This document shows positions 1-5,629 of a stretch of 13,045 bases of DNA, one piece after another. This DNA is from DASRHG01 sp035650655 (GTDB taxonomy: Bacteria > Desulfobacterota > Binatia > DP-6): NCBI GenBank assembly GCA_035650655.1, contig DASRHG010000057.1:1-13045 (forward strand), written 5' to 3'. Under the pieces are notes generated by a model. The model was not told where the DNA came from. It ran no database searches and saw only the letters and a program-made list of their open reading frames with translations. Position 1 is the first letter of the stretch. Each line of letters opens with the position of its first letter. The position numbers and the translations under genes are program-made.

Positions 1-30
1 GACGTCTCGGCTTTCTGCGCTTCCTCGCAT
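1..30 (-). CDS. Possible 5' end of a minus-strand gene running off the left edge
   Basis: On the minus strand an ATG at 30-28 opens ten codons (MRGSAESRDV) that stay open to the window edge. A good Shine-Dalgarno core, GGAGG (complement of 36-40), lies five bases upstream, which is better than most starts in this window. Too little is visible to recognise a family or judge codon use. It could equally be chance in purine-rich sequence. If real, the gene lies in the flank that may belong to an integrated element ending at the tRNA fragment at 607-648. Confidence 0.25.
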   Translation of the reverse strand, partial: MRGSAESRDV

Positions 31-606
31 TCCGTCCTCCCTTCCATCCGCCGCCCATCGTCGGGGCCCGCCGCGGACCGTCACCATACTCGGTCCGTGC
101 CCGGCGCCAAAGCCGTCGTCGCCCTGCCCCGGCGGGCGTCGTCGCCCACGGTGGCAACGGCCGGCGCGGCTCGTCAGTACTGTGCTCTGGCTGACCGTGT
201 AGGGCCGCCGGCGTCGGAGGCGCAGAAGAAAATCTGTGCGCCATCCCCGTGGCCGAAGACCTCCCCCGGCGGGCAAATCGTCCCCCGCCCTCCGGCCGCG
301 GCCCGGCGGGCGCCTCGAGGACGCGTGCCCGCGAATCACAACGAAGCAGCCCGACGTCGACACGGACAGAACGCGGACGCCGCCGAGAAAACACCGTGGA
401 GTCGGGTGCGTGTGGCGGCCCGTCTGACATCGCATCCGGCGGCCCGCGACGTCTAGCGTGACGTCTCGCATGCCGGCCGCTGTCCGCGTTCTGTCCGCGA
501 ACAGCAACCGAGACCGCCCATGAGCGACGGACAACGGAGGGCAGAGAGCCGCGAGAATGCAAGAAGCCGACGCAGGTCGACGGGACGTCGCGCGGCGGGG
601 GGCGGG
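31..606. other. Stretch without a convincing gene, possible end of an integrated element
   Basis: All six frames were considered. The open frames here (up to about 119 codons) are rich in Arg, Pro and Ala, overlap one another, lack ribosome binding sites and resemble no family I know. They look like ordinary high-GC open frames. The stretch contains a 16-base inverted repeat (363-378 and 482-497) and a tandem octamer. It ends at the 3' half of a tRNA-Lys gene. A plus-strand orphan 3' tRNA half normally marks the distal end of an element lying to its left, so this could be the terminal non-coding part of such an element. That reading is an inference. Confidence 0.4.
363..497. repeat. 16-bp inverted repeat with 103-base spacer, one arm part of a tandem octamer
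   Basis: The arm at 363-378 (CGGACAGAACGCGGAC) is the exact reverse complement of 482-497. The right arm lies within a tandem direct repeat of TGTCCGCG at 481-488 and 492-499, separated by TTC. Perfect 16-base arms at this distance are unlikely by chance, even at this GC content. Their place 110-245 bases inside a tRNA-derived attachment-like site would fit recombinase or regulator arm sites. Nothing in the sequence proves binding, and a simple long-range hairpin is possible. Confidence 0.55.
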
Positions 607-648
607 CTCTTAATCAGCGGGTCCGGAGTTCGAGTCTCCGGCGGCCCA
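607..648 (+). pseudogene. tRNA-Lys(CTT) 3' fragment, likely attachment-site scar
   Basis: From 607 the sequence reads like a bacterial tRNA-Lys(CTT) from the anticodon loop to the discriminator. The loop CTCTTAA is at 607-613 with anticodon CTT at 609-611, followed by the 3' anticodon stem TCAGC. The T-arm is CGGAG-TTCGAGT-CTCCG (624-640), the 3' acceptor strand is GCGGCCC (641-647) and the discriminator is A648. The 5' half is missing: no GGGCCGC acceptor strand or D-arm lies at the right distance upstream, and the base-paired partner expected left of the loop (GCTGA) is replaced by GCGGG. Identity starting at the anticodon loop and ending at the tRNA 3' end is the usual crossover segment of tyrosine integrases. 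This fits the distal attachment site of an integrated element. No CCA is encoded. Confidence 0.75.
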
Positions 649-663
649 CTTTCACTGCGCTCG

Positions 664-682
664 GCGTGCTCTTCGGGCACGC
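664..682 (+). other. Hairpin just downstream of the tRNA fragment
   Basis: GCGTGC (664-669) and GCACGC (677-682) form a 6-bp stem around a seven-base loop, starting 16 bases after the tRNA fragment. A further GGCACGC copy follows at 687-693. It could be what remains of the transcription end of the original tRNA-Lys unit. There is no T-run, so an intrinsic terminator is weakly supported. Confidence 0.25.
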
Positions 683-772
683 GAAGGCACGCTGACTCTC
701 CGCCTGGGGGACTGCCGCCGGACCCATCAGCGCGCGCTGGCGCGGGTCGTCGGCGCCGGCGCCGCCGGAACG

Positions 773-801
773 CTGACATCGGCCCCGGGGCTGTGCTAGC
801 T
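773..801 (+). promoter_or_regulatory. Possible promoter for the small cysteine protein at 812
   Basis: CTGACA at 773-778 is followed after 17 bases by CTAGCT (796-801), within TGCTAGCT starting at 794. The -35 matches consensus at five of six positions but the -10 is poor. The predicted start of transcription falls at roughly 806-808, almost at the ATG at 812, so the message would be nearly leaderless. This agrees with the absence of a Shine-Dalgarno sequence there. Confidence 0.3.
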
Positions 802-811
802 CGGCCGCATC

Positions 812-1186
812 ATGGACATCATAGCTGCGCTGGTGCTCGCGGAGGCTCTCTCCGTCACGGCACCGATCCCTCTCGGGAGCCCGTCCCCGCAGTCCACCAC
901 GCTGCCGGGAACGAGCATTTCGTGCGCCGCCGTCGACCGGCTCGCGGTGAAGCGGTGCACACACCGGCGAGGCGTCCACCTGTTCGAGTGCGTGAACGTC
1001 GGCACCGGTGAAGTGGGTGGCGCCATCCTCTCGAACGCAGGGTTCGTCCGCTGCCCCGTGCGCGGGACGGTGTCGACGGCGTCGGGTGACACGTGCGCCA
1101 CGGTCTCGGTGTGTGGCGTGGTGGCGACCGCCTGCCGGCACGATCCCTCGACGCTCGGGCTCGCGCGCTGCCTGGGGCTCCTGTAG
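812..1186 (+). CDS. Possible small cysteine-containing protein of unknown function
   Basis: This is a 124-residue open frame whose codons mostly end in G or C, like the recognisable genes nearby. I do not recognise the family. It has eight cysteines, at residues 38, 49, 60, 81, 95, 101, 108 and 120, an even number that would allow four disulfides. The first 20 residues are hydrophobic, but they carry acidic residues and no basic n-region, so a standard signal peptide is doubtful. An in-frame stop at 797-799 leaves ATG 812 as the natural start. There is no Shine-Dalgarno sequence, but a possible promoter ends just upstream. Neighbouring genes encode other cysteine-containing exported proteins, so an exported role is possible. 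It may also be a chance frame in high-GC DNA. Confidence 0.4.
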   Translation: MDIIAALVLAEALSVTAPIPLGSPSPQSTTLPGTSISCAAVDRLAVKRCTHRRGVHLFECVNVGTGEVGGAILSNAGFVRCPVRGTVSTASGDTCATVSVCGVVATACRHDPSTLGLARCLGLL

Positions 1187-1443
1187 TCGCGGCGCCGCGC
1201 CGGCGGTGGAACCGGGCTAGGAAGCTAGCGCCCGACCCCCATTGACGGTGCCGTCCGTTGGGGGTAGCAGTGCCGTCGGCAGGCGGCCGAGCTTCTCCCC
1301 TCGCGACGTCCTCCGCTCGGCCCCGCCACGCGGCACGCGCGAAGTTTTCTCAGTGGAGCGGACGACGGTGCGCCGGAACGCAGGTCGCGAGGTGGCTCGA
1401 CGAAAGCGGAGTCGCGACGAGGCGCCCCCCGAACGGACGGACA
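1187..1443. other. Stretch with no recognisable gene before the transposase remnant
   Basis: No convincing coding segment is visible. A plus-strand frame continues through it into the transposase remnant, starting at a TTG at 1242. Its translation before about residue 68 has no resemblance to the helix-turn-helix that should precede an OrfA coiled coil. TTGACG (1242-1247) and TAGCAG (1265-1270), 17 bases apart, resemble a weak promoter on the plus strand, but nothing clear lies downstream for it to drive. Confidence 0.35.
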
Positions 1444-1559
1444 CCATCGACATCGAGCTCCGCCACCTGCGCGCCGAGAATCAGCGGCTCAAGGAGATGG
1501 TCGAGGATCTGGCGCTCGACAAGCGGGTTCTCGAAGAGGCCCTCGGGCGGAAGTGGTAG
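1444..1559 (+). pseudogene. IS3-type transposase OrfA, C-terminal remnant
   Basis: The last 38 or so residues of a frame ending at TAG 1557-1559 read IELRHLRAENQRLKEMVEDL, then ALDKRVLEEALGRKW. This is the leucine-zipper tail of IS3-family OrfA proteins, where the pattern ENxxLKxxVADLxLDKxxLxExLxKKW closes the protein just before OrfB. The family's N-terminal helix-turn-helix (about 55-60 residues) is absent: the upstream part of the frame is Arg-rich and unlike it. No OrfB DDE catalytic domain is seen after the stop in any frame. No terminal inverted repeats were found. It is therefore a decayed fragment and cannot encode an active transposase. Confidence 0.6.
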
Positions 1560-1694
1560 CGCGCTCAGGAGGGCGCGCCCGTGCACCTCGCCTCGTGCTC
1601 GCGCCGCGGGGACGCCGGTCGCGTCGAGCGCGTGCTTGCAGGCCTCCATTTCGCGCGCGAGCCACTCCGCCCGCCTCCGCCAGCCGGCGGGCCG
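1560..1694. other. Spacer between the transposase remnant and a convergent gene
   Basis: This 135-base spacer separates the end of the OrfA remnant from the stop codon of the minus-strand propeller gene. A GCGCGC pair (1560-1565 and 1574-1579) could form a small hairpin, but there is no T-run. No OrfB start or inverted repeat is visible. Confidence 0.3.
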
Positions 1695-3293
1695 TCAGCG
1701 GCGCCCGGACACGACCGTCGCGTTCCGCCACGCGTCGACGGCACCGTCGCGCCCGACGAGGTCCGTGTTCTCCTCGTGGCCGACGATGTCGGGGAGGCCG
1801 TCGCCGTCGAGGTCGACGGCCTGCGCCTCGTGCGTGCCGACCTCGTCGACGATCGTTCGCTCCCACGACGTCGGGTCGGTGGCCGGACCGAGGAGCCGGT
1901 AGACGTAGACGCGCGGATGCGGCGCGACGCCGAAGCCGAAGCCGCCGATGTTCGTGTCCGCGACCATGATCTGCGGCCGGCTGGAGCCGTCGAACGACGC
2001 GGCCGCCATGCTGTGCACGCCGAAGAGCGGCCCCTCGTCGACACGCACGGCGGCCCAGCGCTCGCGCACCGGGTCGGCGGGCTGGAGGAAGGCCCACACC
2101 TGGCCGCCCGGCGTCTCCGCGTAGAGCGTCGCGAAGACGTCGAGGCGGCCGTCACCGTCGAGGTCGAGCACGGCGAGCTTCGTGAAATCGGCGAAGCTCG
2201 CGTACGACGAGAGCCGGACCGCCGTGTAGTCGACGGCCGGCCAGCGTCCGTCCCCCGCGTTGCGGTACCACGTCCGGCCGGCGACGACGTCGAGCCGTCC
2301 GTCGCGATCGACGTCCGCGACCGCGGCTCCCATGGCCGAGACCGTGTCGATCGTCTCGAGCGGCCATTCGCCGCTCGGGTCGGCGGGAGCGCGGAGCCAG
2401 GCGACGCGGCGGCGCTTCTGGTCGACGCACACCGCGTCCGCGCGCCCGTCGCCGTCGAGGTCGCCGAAGGCGAGGTCGTGGCAGTAGGCGACGCTCGAGA
2501 GCGTGTGACGCTCCCAGCCGCGCGGACGGTTCGCGAACCACACGGTCGTTCCCGCCGTGCCGGTCACGATGTCCGGGCGCCCGTCGCCATCGACGTCGCG
2601 CACGAGGGTCATCGCGCCCGCGCCGAACTGACCGGTCGCCACGTGGCGGACGCTCCAGCTCGGGTTCCGGTACCAGATGAGGCGTTCGTCGCCGGCGGCG
2701 ACGACGTCGGGACGGCCGTCGCCGTCGAGGTCGCCCGCAGCGACCGACTCGAGGACCTGACCGCCGCCGGCCGAGTCGATGCGCTCGTGCGCGAAGACGA
2801 GGCTCGGCGGCGGGCCCTCGGGCCCCGTCGTGTCGCCGACACCATGGTCGGGCCCGCGGGTCGGCCGGTCGTCACTCGCCGCCGCGCAGCGAAGACGCAC
2901 GCGGGCCCGGACGCGGCGCCCCCCCGTGGCCTGCCCGACGACCGCGATCGTGCGCGTGCGGCGGCGCGCCGGCAGGACGAGCGGGGCTTCGTCCGTGCAC
3001 CACCCGGCGACGGGCGTGGCGAAGAAGACGTCGCGGCGTGCCGCGCGGGCTCCGGGAAGCGTTCCGAGGAGCGCCGCGAGCGGACCGACGACCGCGCGCG
3101 GCCCGCGCGCGCGGAGCCGCGTCATGCCACCGTCGCCCATCGCGGCGATGCAGACGCGCATGCCGAAGGTGCAGTTGCCGTCGTTGCCCGTCGGCGCGAG
3201 CGCCCGCGTGTCCACGCGGAGCAGCCCCGGCGCCGCGGACGCCGTGGAAGACGCGCTCGCGACCAAGCCGACGATGAACAGAGCTGTACGCAC
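1695..3293 (-). CDS. Secreted FG-GAP/VCBS seven-bladed beta-propeller protein
   Basis: A GTG start at 3293-3291 gives 532 residues. It is chosen because GAGGAGG (complement of 3299-3305) lies five bases upstream and a signal peptide follows at once (VRTALFIVGLVASASSTASA, cleavage near residue 20). The open frame extends further upstream but is Arg-rich there and not credible. Residues 21-155 form an unrecognised N-terminal region with four cysteines (41, 48, 99, 136). From about residue 165, Ca2+-binding DxDGDGxxD loops recur at 188-196, 233-241, 278-286, 327-335 (DVDRDGRLD), 377-385 and 494-502. A degenerate one, SFDGSSRPQ, lies at 433-441. Seven repeats fit one closed integrin-alpha-like propeller. 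Such proteins are exported and often bind ligands or surfaces; no catalytic domain is seen, so the substrate is unknown. It points away from the next gene. Confidence 0.88.
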   Translation of the reverse strand: MRTALFIVGLVASASSTASAAPGLLRVDTRALAPTGNDGNCTFGMRVCIAAMGDGGMTRLRARGPRAVVGPLAALLGTLPGARAARRDVFFATPVAGWCTDEAPLVLPARRRTRTIAVVGQATGGRRVRARVRLRCAAASDDRPTRGPDHGVGDTTGPEGPPPSLVFAHERIDSAGGGQVLESVAAGDLDGDGRPDVVAAGDERLIWYRNPSWSVRHVATGQFGAGAMTLVRDVDGDGRPDIVTGTAGTTVWFANRPRGWERHTLSSVAYCHDLAFGDLDGDGRADAVCVDQKRRRVAWLRAPADPSGEWPLETIDTVSAMGAAVADVDRDGRLDVVAGRTWYRNAGDGRWPAVDYTAVRLSSYASFADFTKLAVLDLDGDGRLDVFATLYAETPGGQVWAFLQPADPVRERWAAVRVDEGPLFGVHSMAAASFDGSSRPQIMVADTNIGGFGFGVAPHPRVYVYRLLGPATDPTSWERTIVDEVGTHEAQAVDLDGDGLPDIVGHEENTDLVGRDGAVDAWRNATVVSGRR

Positions 3294-3298
3294 GACCA

Positions 3299-3305
3299 CC
3301 TCCTC
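3299..3305 (-). promoter_or_regulatory. Ribosome binding site fixing the propeller start
   Basis: The complement reads GAGGAGG, five bases before the GTG at 3293. It is the strongest Shine-Dalgarno sequence in the left half of the window and the main reason to prefer this start over the longer frame. Confidence 0.7.
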
Positions 3306-3444
3306 GTCCCTTCGAGTGCATCGCCAGCGACCGGGCGCCCGGGCCCGAAGCCGAACGGGGCGGCGCGACGACGCGTTGCTCGCCCTGCTCCTAGCGCAGT
3401 CGGCGCCCCGGGCGGAAGGAAAAGAAGGATGCCCCCCCGCGCGG

Positions 3445-3462
3445 GCACGCCCCCTGGCGTGC
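3445..3462. other. Hairpin in the divergent spacer 3294-3490
   Basis: GCACGCC (3445-3451) and GGCGTGC (3456-3462) form a perfect 7-bp stem with a CCCT loop. It lies between the divergent propeller and monooxygenase genes, 29 bases before the latter's ATG. It could be an operator or a leader hairpin. No clear -35/-10 pair is visible on either strand of this 197-base spacer. Confidence 0.3.
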
Positions 3463-3490
3463 GCCCGGGCGTCCACGCTATGCGTCGCGC

Positions 3491-4501
3491 ATGCTGCGGA
3501 CGCCGTTCACCGACCTCTTCGGTCTCGACTGGCCGATCGTCCAGGCCGGCATGGGCAACGTCGCGCGCGCCGAGCTGGCGAGCGCCGTGTGCGAGGCGGG
3601 CGCGCTCGGCACGCTCGCCCTCCCCATGATGCCGGTGCCGGCGGTGGCCGAGGAAGTGCGGCGCGTGCGTGCCCGGACGGCGCGCGCCCTCGCGGTCAAC
3701 TTCCTCCTTCCGTTCTTCGACCCCCCGGCGCTCGACGCGGCGCTCGAGGCCGGCGCCTCGGCCGCCGTCTTCTTCTGGGGCGATCCGCGCGATGGCATCC
3801 GGCGCGCGCACGCGGCCGGCGCGCGCGCCGGCGTGCAGGTCGGCTCGCCCGACGAGGCGGCGGCGGCGGCCGACGCCGGCGCCGACTTCGTCATCGCGCA
3901 GGGCGTGGAGGCCGGCGGGCACGTGCGCGGCACGACGTCGACGCTCGTGCTCGTGCCTCTCGTCGTCGATCGCGTCGATCCGCTGCCGGTCGCGGCGGCG
4001 GGGGGCGTGGCCGACGCGCGCGGCGTCGTCGCCGTGCTCGCCGCGGGTGCGGCGGCCGCCTGCCTCGGCACGCGCTTCCTCGCGACGCCGGAGGCCGCCG
4101 TGCTCCCGACGTATCACGCGGCGCTCGCCGGGGCGCGCGCCGAGGACACCGTGCTGACGACGCTCTTCGACGCGGGCTGGCCCGACGCGCCCCACCGCGT
4201 CCTCCGGACGGCGACCGTTCGCGCGTGGGAGGCGGCGGGATGTCCGCCGCCGGGTGCACGTCCGGGGGAGGGCGAGGTCGTCGGGTCGATCGGCCTCGGT
4301 CCCGTCCCCCTGCCGATCGTCCGCTACTCTCCGATGCCGCCCGTCCGCGACGCCGAGGGCGACGCGGACGCGCTCGCCTTCTACGCGGGGCAGACGTGCG
4401 CGCTCGTCGGGGCGCCGGAGCCCGCGGCCGCGCTCGTGCGCCGTCTCGGCGTCGAGGCGGAGGCGCTCGTGCGGGGGCGGCTCGCGGCGATGCTCGGGTA
4501 G
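3491..4501 (+). CDS. Nitronate monooxygenase-like FMN flavoprotein (2-nitropropane dioxygenase family)
   Basis: This 336-residue protein has the TIM-barrel pattern of the NMO/2-nitropropane dioxygenase family, FMN enzymes that oxidise alkyl nitronates such as propionate 3-nitronate to carbonyl compounds. Family landmarks appear in order: PIVQAGM (15-21) at the first strand, AVNF (68-71), and QGVEAGGHVRG (137-147), whose His144 matches the catalytic base of class I enzymes. GGVAD (171-175) and GTRFLAT (193-199) belong to the FMN phosphate-binding side. Its length fits the family. The ATG at 3491 starts just at the conserved N-terminal motif and has no Shine-Dalgarno sequence. The ligase gene follows after four bases, so the two are probably co-transcribed. 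Relatives include FabK-type enoyl-ACP reductases and many uncharacterised oxidoreductases, so the exact substrate is uncertain. Confidence 0.88.
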   Translation: MLRTPFTDLFGLDWPIVQAGMGNVARAELASAVCEAGALGTLALPMMPVPAVAEEVRRVRARTARALAVNFLLPFFDPPALDAALEAGASAAVFFWGDPRDGIRRAHAAGARAGVQVGSPDEAAAAADAGADFVIAQGVEAGGHVRGTTSTLVLVPLVVDRVDPLPVAAAGGVADARGVVAVLAAGAAAACLGTRFLATPEAAVLPTYHAALAGARAEDTVLTTLFDAGWPDAPHRVLRTATVRAWEAAGCPPPGARPGEGEVVGSIGLGPVPLPIVRYSPMPPVRDAEGDADALAFYAGQTCALVGAPEPAAALVRRLGVEAEALVRGRLAAMLG

Positions 4502-4505
4502 GACG

Positions 4506-5570
4506 GTGGCCTTTCCGGCGCTCGACCTCCCCGTGGCCCCGCCGTTTCCGCCCATGGAGGCGCGCGTGGTGGACACCCTCCCCGAAGGGCCCGAGTGGCT
4601 CTACGAGCCCAAGTGGGACGGCTTCCGCTGCCTTGCCTTCCGGGACGGCGAGCGCGTCGTCCTTCAGTCGAAGAGCGGGCAGCCGCTCACGCGCTACTTC
4701 CCGGAGCTCGTGCTGGCGCTCGGACAGCTCCCGCCGCGCCGGTTCGTGCTCGACGGCGAGATCGTCGTGCCGATCGACGGGACGCTCTCCTTCGACGCGC
4801 TCCTCCAGCGGATCCATCCCGCGGAGCGGCGCATCCGGAGACTCGCTGCGGAGACGCCGGCCGTCTACCTCGTCTTCGACTTCCTCGTCGACGCACACGG
4901 GAAGGACCTGACGCGGCGTCCGATCGCGGACCGCCGGGAGCGGCTCGAGCGCTTCTTCGCGCCGCTGCCGGAGTCCGCGAGCATCCGGCTCTCGCCCGCG
5001 TCGCGGGACGTCGCGACGGCGCGCGCCTGGATGCGCGACCTCCTCGCGAGCGGCCTCGACGGCGTCATCGCGAAGCAGCGCGATGTGCCGTACGCCGCCG
5101 GCGAGCGCACCGGGATGGTGAAGGTGAAGAAGCTCCGCACCGCGGACTGCGTCGTCGGCGGATTTCGCTGGGCCGAGCGCGGCGGCGAGGTCGGGTCCCT
5201 GCTGCTCGGGCTCTACGACGCGGACGAGCTCCTCCACCACGTCGGCTTCGCGTCGAGCTTCGGCGCCGCGGAGCGGAAGAAGCTCCGGCCGCTCGTCGAG
5301 CGACGGATCCGTCCGCCCGGCTTCACGGGGCGCGCGCCCGGCGGCCCGAGCCGCTGGAGCACGGCGCGGTCGGCGGCGTGGGTCCCCCTCGAGCCGTCGC
5401 TCGTCTGCGAGGTCCGCTACGACCACTTCTCCGGCGACCGGTTCCGCCACGGGACGAAGTTCATGCGCTGGCGTCCCGACAAGGCGCCGCGTCAGTGCAC
5501 GTTCGAGCAGGTGCGGGGGAGGCGGCGGACGGCGGGACTCGCGGCGCTCGGGCTCGTCGGCGAGCGGTGA
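4506..5570 (+). CDS. ligC: ATP-dependent DNA ligase, LigC type
   Basis: A GTG start at 4506 gives 354 residues, matching stand-alone LigC ligases (about 350). These use ATP to seal nicks and are tied to end-joining or base-excision repair. Motif I is EPKWDGFR (34-41) with the adenylated lysine at 36. Then come LDGEIV (82-87, motif III region), VFDFL (123-127, IIIa), DGVIAK (185-190, IV) and MVKVKK (204-209, V). The OB-fold ends with FRHGTKFMRWRPDK (313-326), the motif VI region. The start is supported by the family-typical leader LDLPVAPPFPPM just before the ligase domain. The frame opens further upstream inside the previous gene, but that part is Arg/Ser-rich and not used. Only TAGGA lies before the GTG, so translational coupling to the upstream gene is likely. 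No polymerase or nuclease domain is fused, and no Ku gene is in the window. Confidence 0.88.
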   Translation: MAFPALDLPVAPPFPPMEARVVDTLPEGPEWLYEPKWDGFRCLAFRDGERVVLQSKSGQPLTRYFPELVLALGQLPPRRFVLDGEIVVPIDGTLSFDALLQRIHPAERRIRRLAAETPAVYLVFDFLVDAHGKDLTRRPIADRRERLERFFAPLPESASIRLSPASRDVATARAWMRDLLASGLDGVIAKQRDVPYAAGERTGMVKVKKLRTADCVVGGFRWAERGGEVGSLLLGLYDADELLHHVGFASSFGAAERKKLRPLVERRIRPPGFTGRAPGGPSRWSTARSAAWVPLEPSLVCEVRYDHFSGDRFRHGTKFMRWRPDKAPRQCTFEQVRGRRRTAGLAALGLVGER

Positions 5571-5629
5571 GAGCGGGCCGCCGCGGCGCGTGATTGCGCG
5601 CTCCTGCACCCGAAGGCAGGGTCCGCGCC

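Noticed and set aside
97..456. A 119-codon plus-strand open frame in the left flank
   Set aside because: It lacks a ribosome binding site, overlaps two other open frames and has low-complexity Ala/Arg/Pro composition with no recognisable motif.
453..1141. Minus-strand open frames across the tRNA fragment (453-779 and 614-1141)
   Set aside because: They contain peptides such as PPETRTPDPLIKS and GRRRLELRTR, known artefacts of translating tRNA 3' ends in reverse. The remainder is Arg-rich without a start signal.
1581..3629. A 682-codon plus-strand open frame opposite the FG-GAP gene
   Set aside because: It mirrors the propeller gene on the other strand. The minus frame has a signal peptide, Shine-Dalgarno sequence and Ca2+-loop repeats; the plus frame is a high-GC shadow rich in Arg, Val and Asp with no family resemblance.
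4254..4505. Upstream extension of the DNA ligase into the preceding gene
   Set aside because: The added 84 residues are Arg/Ser/Pro-rich and lie over the conserved end of the monooxygenase frame. The GTG at 4506 begins the family-typical leader.
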